In this document: one piece after another, positions 23,308-33,299 of the stretch | Numbering within the stretch: the stretch's first letter is position 1 | Layout: each line of letters opens with the position of its first letter | Origin: Apodospora peruviana | Taxonomy: Eukaryota; Ascomycota; Sordariomycetes; Sordariales; Lasiosphaeriaceae | Length of the DNA: 64,000 nt | Assembly: GCA_033439685.1 (NCBI GenBank) | Contig: JAUEDM010000001.1 | Span: 806,001-870,000 of the forward strand | Direction: 5' to 3' | The notes under the pieces: model-generated | Database searches by the model: none | What the model was told of the DNA's origin: nothing | What the model saw: only the letters and a program-made list of their open reading frames with translations | Translations under genes and position numbers: made by a program

Positions 23308-25071
23308 TTACGAATGCGTAGGCATATGCACATCCGCCTTCTTCCCAATCGCGTCCGCGCTCGTCCACAGTGCCGTAACAGTCTTCAACTGCGTATAGAA
23401 ATTCACCCCGGGGCGACCATAAAACGTGCTCGCACCACCACCCGCAATGCTCTTCTTATTGCCGGTAAACGAGAACATGGGAAGCGGCACCGGAATCGGC
23501 ACATTGATACCCACCTGCCCGGCCTCGATCCGCCGCCTAAAGGTCTCGGCCGTCGGACCCGACCGCGTAAAAATGGCCACACCATTACCGTACTCATTTG
23601 CGTTAATCAGATCGATCGCCTCGTCCAGCGTGTCGACGCTCAGGCACACCAGCACGGGCCCAAAGATCTCTTCCTTGTAGCACTGCATCTCGGGCGTGAC
23701 GCCAGTGATGATGGTCGGTGCGATCCAGTTTCCGTTCGGGTACTTCTCGGGCTTGTAGCCGCGGCCGTCCAGCAGGATCGTAGCGCCCTCGGCCTCAGCC
23801 GACGCGATCAGGCTCTCGATACGCGCCTTGGACTGCGGCGTGATGACCGGACCCAGGTCCGCGCCGGCCTCGAAACCGCCGTTCACGCTCAGCGACTTGG
23901 CCCGCTCGGCGATGTCGGGCAGCCAATTCTTGGTCTCGCCGACCATCACCAGCGTCGACAGCGCCATGCAGCGCTGGCCGGCGGCGCCGAACGCCGCGCC
24001 CACGACCGCGTTGATGAACTGGTTCTTGTTGCAGTCCGGCAGCACCGCAGCATGGTTCTTAGCGCCGAGATTAGCCTGCACGCGCTTGCCGTTGGCCGAG
24101 CCGCGGGTGAAGATGTACTCGCCCGCCTTGTTGCTTCCCACAAAGCTGATGGCCTTGATGGCGGGCTCGTCAAGAATAAAATTGACGGCCTCGTGAGCAC
24201 CGTGCACAACGTTGACCACGCCCTCGGGAAACCCTGCCTTCTGGGCCAGCTCGGCCAAGATCATGGCCGCGCCGGGGTCGCGCTCGGATGGCTTGAGGAT
24301 CAGCGTGTTGCCGGTCACGGTGGCGATGGGGATGCACCACAGCGGGATCATGGCCGGGAAGTTGAACGGGCAGATGGCCGCGACAACGCCCAGCGGCTCG
24401 CGGTACGTCCGCGTCTCCATGTCCTTTGCGACCTCGAGCACCTCGCCTTTAAGCAGCTCCGGCGCGGCGCAGGCGGCCTCGGCGACCTGCAGGCCGCGGA
24501 GGACGTCGCCCTTGGCGTCGGCAAACGTCTTGCCCTGCTCTAGGGTGATGCTCGCCGCCAGCCGGTCCCAGTTCTCGCGGATCAGGGCGACGAACTTGAA
24601 CATGATGGCCTGACGGTGGAGCACGCTTGTCTGGCGCCATGGCTCAAACGCGCGCTGGGCCGAGGCGACGGCGGCCTGGAGCTCCTCGGTGGTGTTCTTG
24701 GGCACCCGCGTCACCAGGTTGTTGGTGGCCGGGTCGTGGAGGTCGATGAAGTCGGTTGTGCTGGAGCTGAGAAACTTGTTGTCGATGAAGTAGGGGGTGT
24801 CCTGCACCTCGGTGATCTTGTCGTGGGTGGTCGGGAAGCTGGTGGCGGTGCTGGCGAGAGCGGGAGCGGCGATCAGGTGCGCCGCCGTGGCGTGTATCCT
24901 CCGCACGGCCGATGAAGACGCCATCTTGTTTGCTGTAATGGACGACGGCGGGCTGCGGCTGCTCAAGACGGACAAAGCTCTGGAAGCAGAAGAACGAGGG
25001 AGAGATGAACAAGACAGATGATGGTGGCCAGCAGCTAGACTAGTGAAACCGCGGGAGGTGAGACGACGCAT
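23308..25071 (-). CDS. Methylmalonate-semialdehyde dehydrogenase (acylating), mitochondrial
   Basis: Oxidises methylmalonate semialdehyde and malonate semialdehyde to propionyl- and acetyl-CoA in mitochondrial valine and pyrimidine catabolism (ALDH6 family). Single exon, 587 residues from ATG 25071. The frame is open further upstream to 25398, but that part is low-complexity and looks untranslated. I chose 25071 because it begins a classic presequence (MRRLTSRGFTSLAAG, then Arg/Ser rich). A later in-frame ATG at 24924 is an alternative. Family marks: CPFNFPAMIPLW, KPSERDPGA, FVGSNKAGEYIF, ANLGAKNHAAVLPDCNKN and the catalytic Cys in GAAGQRCMALS. The usual ALDH general-base Glu is replaced in the LGAKNH segment, as expected for CoA-dependent members. 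C-terminal AGGGASTFYGRPGVNFYTQ is typical. Confidence 0.95.
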   Translation of the reverse strand: MRRLTSRGFTSLAAGHHHLSCSSLPRSSASRALSVLSSRSPPSSITANKMASSSAVRRIHATAAHLIAAPALASTATSFPTTHDKITEVQDTPYFIDNKFLSSSTTDFIDLHDPATNNLVTRVPKNTTEELQAAVASAQRAFEPWRQTSVLHRQAIMFKFVALIRENWDRLAASITLEQGKTFADAKGDVLRGLQVAEAACAAPELLKGEVLEVAKDMETRTYREPLGVVAAICPFNFPAMIPLWCIPIATVTGNTLILKPSERDPGAAMILAELAQKAGFPEGVVNVVHGAHEAVNFILDEPAIKAISFVGSNKAGEYIFTRGSANGKRVQANLGAKNHAAVLPDCNKNQFINAVVGAAFGAAGQRCMALSTLVMVGETKNWLPDIAERAKSLSVNGGFEAGADLGPVITPQSKARIESLIASAEAEGATILLDGRGYKPEKYPNGNWIAPTIITGVTPEMQCYKEEIFGPVLVCLSVDTLDEAIDLINANEYGNGVAIFTRSGPTAETFRRRIEAGQVGINVPIPVPLPMFSFTGNKKSIAGGGASTFYGRPGVNFYTQLKTVTALWTSADAIGKKADVHMPTHS

Positions 25072-25948
25072 GGTGACCCGACAAGCGGAGGTAACAATCT
25101 TGGAAAGGGGTTCGGGGGTTAGAAATAGGGACGAGAAGAGACGGGATCCCTTGGGGATAGGTGGGCTCAGAGACCGCCTTTCTGGTTCAAGACTGGTTGT
25201 GAACCTATTAACCGCCGCAGGCTGCTGGACACGTATCCATGCACAGTCGACGCAGTACGCAACTATAGGTAGGTAAGGTACTAGTAGTATGCACTCTGAT
25301 GTGTTCGGAGAGGAGGGAGAAAGAGACGCGGGCCCCGGGTAATAAAGATAACTAGGCCCCGGGGAGCGATGTGGCTGGGCGACGTGAACACTGAACACAG
25401 GTTAATAATCGCCGTCAAGTGCCGCTTTCAGCCCGCTGAGGGGAAGAAGGAATGCGCCATTCCACTTACACAACTGGTGGGGTAGATCCCGCGTGCCCGG
25501 CCTCGCCTCTCCAAAGCCGTTGTCTGCCGAGGACCCAATCGCTCGCCAGCAATTGACCCCGATAATTGGAGAAGGTCATCCAGGACCTGCCTCAAATGAC
25601 AAAAGGTCAACTCCATGTGGAGAACTAATCCGGAGTACAAGTCTGCCAGCTGTTCCTGTTGCGGGTAACAACTGCGGGGATGGAGATAACATCAACAGTC
25701 ATAAGAACTCATGATAACGCCACTGTATTTTGGGAATGCCTAGAATACACATGCGCCATATGGAAACCCCGCCGGTCGAGAATAAAGAATAAAAAATTAA
25801 GCAAAGAGAAAATTCGTATCAATCGCCATTTCAGGCCAGCCAACAGATTACCTGCCGCGTCCCGGACTACCCATTTTGTTTCCTAAGACTATCTGTGCCT
25901 TGATACCATCTGAACCATCACCTCTTATAAAAGACAAAACTCCCCGCC
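25072..25948. other. Intergenic upstream of the dehydrogenase
   Basis: Between the dehydrogenase start and the calnexin stop. It contains the dehydrogenase promoter and 5' leader (an open but probably untranslated frame to 25398), an AGGTAGGTAAGGT motif at about 25267, and AT-rich calnexin 3' flank after 25700. No gene seen. Confidence 0.65.
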
Positions 25949-27860
25949 CTACGACTGGCTCCGAGTAGAGCGCTTGTTGAGCTCGGCCTTGGCCGTCTCA
26001 GCGCCAGTGGTCGCCGCCTCGGCAACCTTGTCCTTGATCTCCTTAGCCTTCTCCTTGGCATCGGTGGCTACCTTCTTGGCCGCGGGAGCAGTAGAGCTGC
26101 TACCCGAGACAACGGAGGCGACGATGAGGAGGAGGGTGACAGCAACAGCGGCAAGACCGCCGGCAGCCTCAGGGACGAAACGGACAGCCTCAATGGGGTC
26201 CTTCTTGGCGATGGTGATGAAGAGGTCGAGCTTCTCCTTGATGTAGGTGACCGGGTCGTCCTTGAAACTAAGGTCACTGGGAGACGCAGGCTTCTCCTCC
26301 TCCTTAGGCTTGTCGGCCTCCTCGAGGAGCTTCTCGACGGCGTGCTTCTTGAAGAAGGTCTCATCGGCGAGCTTCTTGGCGTCCTGAACAGAGTTGCCAA
26401 TGTAAATGTTGTCGAAGAGGATGTTGTTCTGCATGGTCCAAATCTCAAAGCCAATCTAATGCCAATTCGTTAGCAGGTGAACCAACATGGTTCTAGGGAG
26501 ACAAGGGAAACTCACAGCGCCCATGGGCTCAAAGTTGGCGGGGGTCTTATCCTCAAAGTAATCGGGGTTCTTGATCTTGCGAGGAGCCCAGACACCCTTG
26601 TAGGCCGGGTTGTCGATGTAGGGAGCGGTCCACTTGCCCTTGTAGTCGGGGTTCTTCTTCATGGGCTTGGTCCACGGACCGCAGCCAGAGGCATCGGCGC
26701 ATTTGGGGTTGGGGACAGTAGGCGCGATCCAGTCGCCATCCTCCTCGTCATCCCAGTCCTCGGGCTTCTGGGCCTCCGGGTCAGGGACAGTCAGGGGTTC
26801 GTCAACCAGCCAATCCTCAGGCTGGGTAGCCTCCTCATCGACGATCTCATACGGCGCATCCTCATCCCAATCCTCGGGCTTCTTGGCCTCGGGGTCGGCG
26901 ATGCGGGCCTCGTCAACCCAGTCATCAGGCTTCTTGTCCTTAGGGTCGTCAATCTCCTTAGGGGGGTTGACAGCGGGGGTGAAGTCCTCGAGGAGGCTGC
27001 CGGTCTTGACCTCCTCACCATTTTGCTGGATGGCATAGGTGTTGTTGGGGTGGACAATGAGGGTGTAGAGCTCGGTGGTCTTGACGATCTTGGCCGTGGG
27101 GGGAGAGCTGAGGTGCTTCTCCTCGTACTCGCCGGTCTTAGGGTTCTTGTGGTTGAAGATGAAGTGGACCTTGTTGGTGTGGCCGCACTTATCGGGTCCG
27201 AACATGATGACGTACGGAGTGGTGTTGGAGAACTCCTCCTGGTGGAGAGCCTTGTTCTCACGGAGGAGCTTCAGGTAGGCACCACCGCACTCGAGTCCAT
27301 CTGTAAAAGCCGTCAGTCAGATAGTAATTCAGCTGGGGGCGGTGAAGATACGTACTCTGGAGCTTGACCTCATACTGAACCACCAGGGTCTTGCCCTTGG
27401 GGTCAATCTTCTTGGGGAACTTGGCCGAGATGGCGTGATGGGCAGCGGCGTTCTTGACGACAAGGCCCTTGTCGCCCTCCATGCCCTTGTAGACGGTGGG
27501 CTCTTCTACAGACCACTCGCCAACGTACGCCCACTCCTCATCATCCTTGCCACTTGTGTCCTTCTTGGCGTGGGACGGCTTCCACCGTGTCTCCCAGTCG
27601 TCCGTGAACTGCTCAAGGAACGGGGCCTTGAGCTTGGTAGGCTGCGGCAGAACGTTGTCAGCATGTGATTTCTCCTAATGACGGTCGCGGAGAGCGATGG
27701 TGGTGCTTACAGTAAAGGTGGGCAGCTCCGGAGCTACGGTGGAGGCCTCGGCGGCAGAGCTCGAAGAGCTCTCCTCCTTGATCACCTTCTGGTCATCAGC
27801 GTAGACCTGCCCAACGAGCAGAGCTGCGCTGGCGGCAGCAGCAGCAACGTTAAACCTCAT
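25949..27860 (-). CDS. Calnexin, ER membrane lectin chaperone
   Basis: Type I ER membrane chaperone that binds monoglucosylated N-glycoproteins. Four exons: 27860-27711, 27641-27356, 27300-26516 and 26455-25949, giving 575 residues in frame. The signal peptide is FNVAAAAASAALLVGQVYA. The lectin domain runs from PTKLKAPFLEQFTDDWE through ECGGAYLKLL and MFGPDKCG. The proline-rich arm (about residues 260-400) carries tandem PEDWD-type repeats followed by GPWTKPMKKNPDYKGKW-type repeats. One transmembrane helix (GGLAAVAVTLLLIVASVVSG) lies near residue 510, before a short Lys/Ala/Glu-rich cytosolic tail ending in basic and Ser residues. The first acceptor was set at 27642 because it follows a GCTGAC branch site and restores the usual PTFT-PTKLKAPF join. 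Confidence 0.97.
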
Positions 27861-29607
27861 GTTGAAAGCCGACTGCTATTCTCAAGCAGCGCAACGACAA
27901 TGGTGTGTGGTTGGTGGACAGAAATCAAAGACAAGTACCGGGATGGCTGGACAAAGGAAGGGAAGGGGGAAAGTCGTCAGCGGAGACAGACGAGATGCTT
28001 TATGATGGGCAATGGATGTCGCTCCCAGAGCTAGAGGAAAAGGGAAAAAGTCTCCAGACGTCGGTAAGGGAGAAGAGGTGGTGAATTTGAAGCTCTACGG
28101 GTGGTTGTGACAACGTGTCTTTTAACAGAATTACTGAGCTGCAAGCTTGGGCTTCTGGTGTGACGGGACGCTCTTTTGCGGGGACACCTGGGAGATGACC
28201 GGGGTGTTGTGCGGAGACTGGAAGCGGAAAAGGGCAAACTGGCCTCAGCGCAGCTCCCGCACTAGCGTGGACGGGCCTTGGTTATTGTGTTACTAGCCAG
28301 TCACAGTGGCTTGGATCGGGTGGAAGAGCTTCGAAACTTCCATTGGATGGGGACACAGGCACATATCGACGTGGCTGTCGGTACATTCTGCATTTCAATT
28401 GCATTTTATGCTAATGGGCCCTGACCAGTGCCAAGCCATATATGCCTCGTTAACTGCGAAATGTAGTGTCGCGATACATCTATCTGTACGCGATACGCTA
28501 CTACGACCTGTCCTTCCAATCCATTTTAACTTGGATTAAGGTTTAATCCGGCTGTTGTTTAGCTTGTACCGGTTCAATTGGCAGAGCAGTTGAGCAGTTG
28601 GTCTAATCCGTACTCCGAGCGTCATGATATCCCATGTCATTGGCAACCGTGTGTCAGAAAGGTAAAACCATCGAACAAAAAGAAGATCTAAGGCTCTACA
28701 AATCAAATCATCTATATGATTCGGCCACAAAACCTCAATGCTGGCAATTCAGAGACACAACGAACGAGCCGCATTGTCAGGCTGAGTTTCAGACGAATGG
28801 GGATAAGGTATTTCCTAACGTGCCCATCCGGCCTGGCATGGACGGCAAGGCTGTTGTTGGAGACGGAAGACCACGTGGAGCTCGCTAAGTAGCAATGCGC
28901 TATCCAGCCGTCTTCCGTAAGGAAACCCACCCGCTATCATCGATATCACAGATCTGTCCTGTGGCCTTGTGGGACTGACCGTTGACCGTCGACCGTTGAG
29001 GTGACCGTGGCCGAACAAGCCGTCGCTGCCAGTCTGCGCCTCACCAGTGCCGTTCCTAAATCCCAATTACAGCAATTTGACATCGTGTGTGTTACGGGAT
29101 ACGGATTACGGGGTGAGTGGTCACATCTACCCCGGTCTCCGATTCATCTCATTACTGTTGTTGTCCGTCCTTCGGCGCATGCATACCAGTTTGGTTTGCT
29201 TGTGACCGGCAATTTAGCCTCTTTGTAGCCTCATTCGCGGCTTCCACGCTTCCGCTCCGGCGAATCAGTGGATCGCAGTCTGAAGTAAGGTCGCAAGGTG
29301 GTTCAAACACAGTTAGATGTCCTTCTCACAGTGTTGCTAGTCGTAGACTCGTGGTAGCCTTGCCAATTGTATTGACGGGACGGGAGGACTCTTTACACCC
29401 GGTGACCCGAGTGCGTTTACCCCGCCACCGGCCCGCTGCCGACGCCGCATTATCACCAAGCACCGAAGCCGGGATCACCCCGCCATTATTTTTCTTGAAC
29501 CCACCGTGCCTACCCAGCTTTCCGCCGCTGATATCAATAATTATTTCCTTACCGCCCGCCGGCCGGCCGCAGCCCCGGAACGATACCGAGAAACATCTAC
29601 ACTAAAA
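27861..29607. other. Divergent intergenic region, calnexin and MTRu-1-P dehydratase promoters
   Basis: 1.75 kb between two start codons that point away from each other. Open frames are short and unremarkable. It includes GGATTA/TAATCC-rich sequence around 28540-28610 and 29095-29115. Presumed promoters and 5' UTRs; no gene seen. Confidence 0.6.
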
Positions 29608-30510
29608 ATGACAGCAGAGAAGGAGGGCCAACAGGCCATTGTCACCAACAATGACCATCTAGTCCAGTCCGACAACCCGGACCACCCGGCCAACCTGATC
29701 CCCTCCCTCTGCGCCAAGTTCTGGACACTGGGCTGGGTAACGGGCACTGGAGGCGGCGCATCCATTCGTGAAGAGTAAAATTATCTCCTACCTACCCTTC
29801 CTACCAACTTGAAACAAAACCTAACAAAAAAAGTGACCTAGTCTACATCGCGCCCTCGGGCGTCCAGAAGGAACTCATGAAGCCATCCGACATCTACGTC
29901 TTGTCTCTAGCCGCCCAAGTCAAGTCTCTAGACAAACGACAGCGCGTCTACCTCCGGTCTCCGCCTGCCTATAAACCGTCGCAGTGCACGCCGCTTTTTC
30001 TCGCAGCTTTTACCAAACGCCACGCCGGCTGCTGTATCCACACGCACTCGCACTGGGCGGTCCTGGTGACGCTCATTCTTGAACGACAAAAATCCACCGA
30101 GTTCCGCATCAACAGCATCGAGCAGATCAAGGGCTTCGGGCGCGGGTTTGGGAAGTCCGGAAACCTGGGCTATCACGACACGCTCGTCATTCCTGTTATC
30201 GAGAATACCGCGCAAGAGGAAGACCTCACCGAATTTCTGGAGGAGGCGATGGATCGGTATCCTGATACGTATGCCGTGCTGGTGAGGAGGCATGGGGTTT
30301 ATGTTTGGGGGGATAATGTGCACAAGGCCAAGACGCAGTGTGAGAGGTATATTTTTTGTCCACTGACTGAGTGATTGGTTTTCTATTAATGATGACTGCT
30401 AACGATATTGTAGTCTGGATTATCTCTTCCAGTTGGCTGTCGAGATGAAGCGGTTGGATCTGCCCTGGATCACTGATATCGAGCCTGTAGAGCCGACAGC
30501 GAGCTCGTAG
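29608..30510 (+). CDS. MDE1: Methylthioribulose-1-phosphate dehydratase (methionine salvage)
   Basis: Dehydrates 5-methylthioribulose-1-phosphate to a diketone in the cytosolic methionine salvage pathway. Three exons, 29608-29774, 29834-30346 and 30414-30510, give 258 residues in frame. It has the class II aldolase/adducin fold: LCAKFWTLGWVTGTGGGASI near the N-terminus, IAPSGVQKELM, the zinc-binding HTHSHWA, FRINSIEQIKGFG, and RHGVYVWGDN with the third zinc His. It ends SLDYLFQLAVEMKRLDLPW. Start at 29608 fits the family length (about 240-260). An upstream in-frame ATG at 29506 would add 34 residues of unlikely sequence. Confidence 0.95.
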
Positions 30511-31073
30511 AAACGGTCACTATCGAGGTTATCAATGTGGGTTGGAAGGCTTATTAATATGAACGGATATCATGAGGTAGACGGATATATCAAACAATGG
30601 GGGTTTATTTCTAAATTCAGTGATACCCAAACTAAGCTCTTTGTCTTTTTCTCCTTCGGAGTGGTGATATGTGTGGCCGATGAGCGAGATAAAAAAAAAC
30701 ACCGAGATAAAGGTACTTTTCTCTCAACGCGCCAGCAGTATCATTTCTCTATATGCTACCGAAAACACAATGCAATTACTGTCTTCTCTGACGGCCTGGG
30801 TATCCTCGCCAGTCACTACCCAAGGCTGCGAATTAGAAGCTATATAAACAATCTCCGTATGGGTTCAACCCAACGGTAAGTTAGGTGGTATACGCAAACG
30901 CGCCGCCTCTCTGATGATGCAAAAGTCCCTGTTCCTCCCATATGAACATGTCCAACCAATGTCGAATAAACCAGCGAATACTACGCTCGCCAATAGGCAA
31001 GCACCATTCAGTCACCGGCTCTCATCGCCCCCGGCCAGTCGTCTTCACCGTCACCAGTTCATCATGATGATCC
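30511..31073. other. Intergenic, convergent 3' ends
   Basis: 560 bp between the stops of the dehydratase and RCC1 genes. AT-rich 3' flank, no gene seen. Confidence 0.7.
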
Positions 31074-32955
31074 TCAACCAGACGACTCTCCATTCGTAAC
31101 AGCATTTCCGTTCCCATTCACATCAACCCGTGCGCCAGCCAACCCAGCAACAAGCGTAAAGTTGCCCCCGGCACCCGTCCAGCTCAGCACCCGTCCCTTG
31201 ATCGCCTTCCCCGTGATCAGCGTCGCGACATCGACATCATCCTCGCTCGCAATCCCCAACTGTCCCTGCGACCCAAACCCACTGCCGTACGCTTTTCCCT
31301 CCTCATTCACAAAGATCGTATGATCAATCCCGCAAGCCACGTAGACGGCTTCCCCAATCCCCGGGACCGGCGTCGGACGCAGACAGATGCGCGGGTCGTT
31401 CCTCAGCTCGCCTCGTTTGATGAGCGAGTCGTCGGCCAGCTGCTCAGCAGTGAACTGGATCCCCAGCTGGCCGCCGTCCATACGACCCCAGACCAGACAC
31501 TCGTTTTCTTCCGTAATGGCAGCGGAGTGGTGGCCGCCTCCCGTCAAAAGAAAGACGCCCTTGCCGCAGAGGTCGGGGACCTTTTTGGGTCGGTCGACGT
31601 AGATGGCTGTCTCGCTGCCGGCGCCTTTAGCGTAGCCGGCCTCACCATAGCTGTTGCGGCCCCAGCCCCAGACGTTGTCGCGCTTGTCAACCGCAAAAGA
31701 GTGCCGGCTGCCGGTGGCGATGTATTTCACGTTTTTGGGCGATTCGAGGCGGTGCGGCATAAAGGTCTCGACGGCGTGCCGCGAGGTGACGCGCCGCCCG
31801 GGGCGGTTGAGCTCCGTGATGCCCCACGCCCAGATGCTCCCCGAGGAGTCGAGGGCGAGGCAGTGGTTCGCGCCGCAGGCGATTTGGGTGATGTTTGACA
31901 AACCCGGGATCAAGACTGGGGTGGGTGAGATCTTGATGGGTTGCGAGTTGGAGTCGTACCCAAAGAGGTCTTTGCCGTTGTGACTCTACGGGTATAAATA
32001 TTATTAGCATGAAAGCATATAGGTAGGTGATTTTGTTTAGATAAATGAAGAGCTTACGACAAAAGTGCCCCATCCATAGACTTGACCATCTTCGGTGAGC
32101 GCCAGACTCAAGTTATCCGCCGCAGCAACCTGGGCGAACCTGGTGCCGGGAGGAAACGAGTCGGCCGGAATGGCGGTAGGCGTCGACTCGAGCGGGTTCA
32201 GATCGTCCTCGTCGTCGTCAGACGACGCGTTTTCGTCCATGTCGCGGAGCTTCTCTCCGTCCCAGGTGGTATCCCGCCCTAGAGCGCATCTGTCATTGAC
32301 GCCCCAGGTGACGATCTGGTTGTCGTTGGTGAGGGCTACCACGTGCAGGCCGCCGCAGTCGAGCTGGACGACCTTGAAGCTGGTGGCGCTGTCCGGGTCG
32401 AGAAAGGGATTCAGTCGGGCGCGAGGAGCTTCCTTCTGCTTGGGGCCGAGGCCCAGGGTGCCGCAATCGCCATCGCCGAAGACGAAGACGGCGAGGACGT
32501 CTGTTGGCGCCTGATTCAGGGGTCCCTCTTCTTTGACGGGAGCTGGCGTTGGCATCCGGGCAGCAGGCTTCTTTGTTTTTGGCACAGCAGCGGGAGCTTT
32601 CGCGGGTTTGGCTGGTTCTGCTGGCGTCTTCTTTTGGCGCTTTGCGGCCGGTTGCTCTGGATGGGCCTCTGCGGCGGCGCGCGCCTTCGTTGTGGCTCGT
32701 CCAGCTGCTACCGGCTCGTCATGGTCGCGAGTACTGCGCTCTATCGGGATGTAGCCGGCTTTCCTGCGTTGTGGCTTTACATCTGCCTTCTTCGCGGCGG
32801 CTGTGCGTATGGTGTGTTAGTGATTTGAACATGACCTTAAGCAGGGGCCGTCAGGTGTTAGTGAGGTCCCAAAGCTTACCTCGCGCTGAAACTGCTCTCG
32901 CAGCGGGTTTGGTGGCCGTAGCCGTTGCCCTAGGCTTGGTGACTCTTCCAGGCAT
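31074..32955 (-). CDS. RCC1-family Ran guanine nucleotide exchange factor (Pim1/Srm1-like)
   Basis: Chromatin-bound exchange factor that loads GTP on Ran and sets the nuclear RanGTP gradient. Three exons, 32955-32880, 32800-32058 and 31985-31074, give 576 residues in frame. The first 130 residues are Lys/Ala/Pro rich with basic clusters (KRQKKTPAEPAKPAK), expected for nuclear import and DNA contact. A seven-bladed RCC1 propeller follows, with repeats recognisable by VFGDGDCGTLGLG, VTWGVNDRCALGRD, VYGWGTF, IWAWGITELNRPGR, VWGWGRNSYGEAG, LVWGRMDGGQLG and GSGFGSQGQLG. An acidic loop (ENASSDDDEDDLN) sits in blade 2, as in fungal orthologs. The middle intron interrupts the blade at GWGTF. Divergent from TERT. 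Confidence 0.93.
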
Positions 32956-33299
32956 CTTCTCCGTGATATTTGGAAGAAGAAGTGGATTTTGACTTTTGCA
33001 GAGTGGTGTGGTGTTGAAAGAAAATAAAACGCGACGCGTTGAAAGTTGGGTAGGATGGGTGTGTAGTGCAGGTCGGACCTTACAAATGTACCCGACGTGT
33101 AGCGTTGGGAAGAATGCTTGGCATTTGGGCCAAAAGGGTGCACAACATTCGAGCTCACTCGGTTCCATTCTGCACCAATTCACTCACTTTTCTAATCACT
33201 TCCACGTCCCATTCATACTCTTTCATACTCTTACGTCTACATGATCAGTTGCCAAGACAGGAATGGGGGAATATTACAGGTGGACTCGTGGAAGTGGGC
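32956..33299. promoter_or_regulatory. Shared divergent promoter of RCC1 and TERT
   Basis: Only 344 bp separate the RCC1 and TERT start codons, so both promoters must overlap here or extend into the partner gene. I see no clear TATA box. CT/AC-rich sequence (about 33180-33240) lies on the TERT side. Shared regulation is inferred from spacing only. Confidence 0.55.

Noticed and set aside
23314..24543. 409-codon plus-strand frame opposite the dehydrogenase
   Set aside because: Antisense shadow of a strongly biased single-exon gene with no domain of its own.
25072..25398. Upstream in-frame extension of the dehydrogenase
   Set aside because: Low-complexity Ser/Pro sequence. A proper mitochondrial presequence begins at 25071.
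27675..27710. 36-nt first intron for calnexin
   Set aside because: Too short, and a better acceptor at 27642 follows a GCTGAC branch site and restores the conserved protein sequence.
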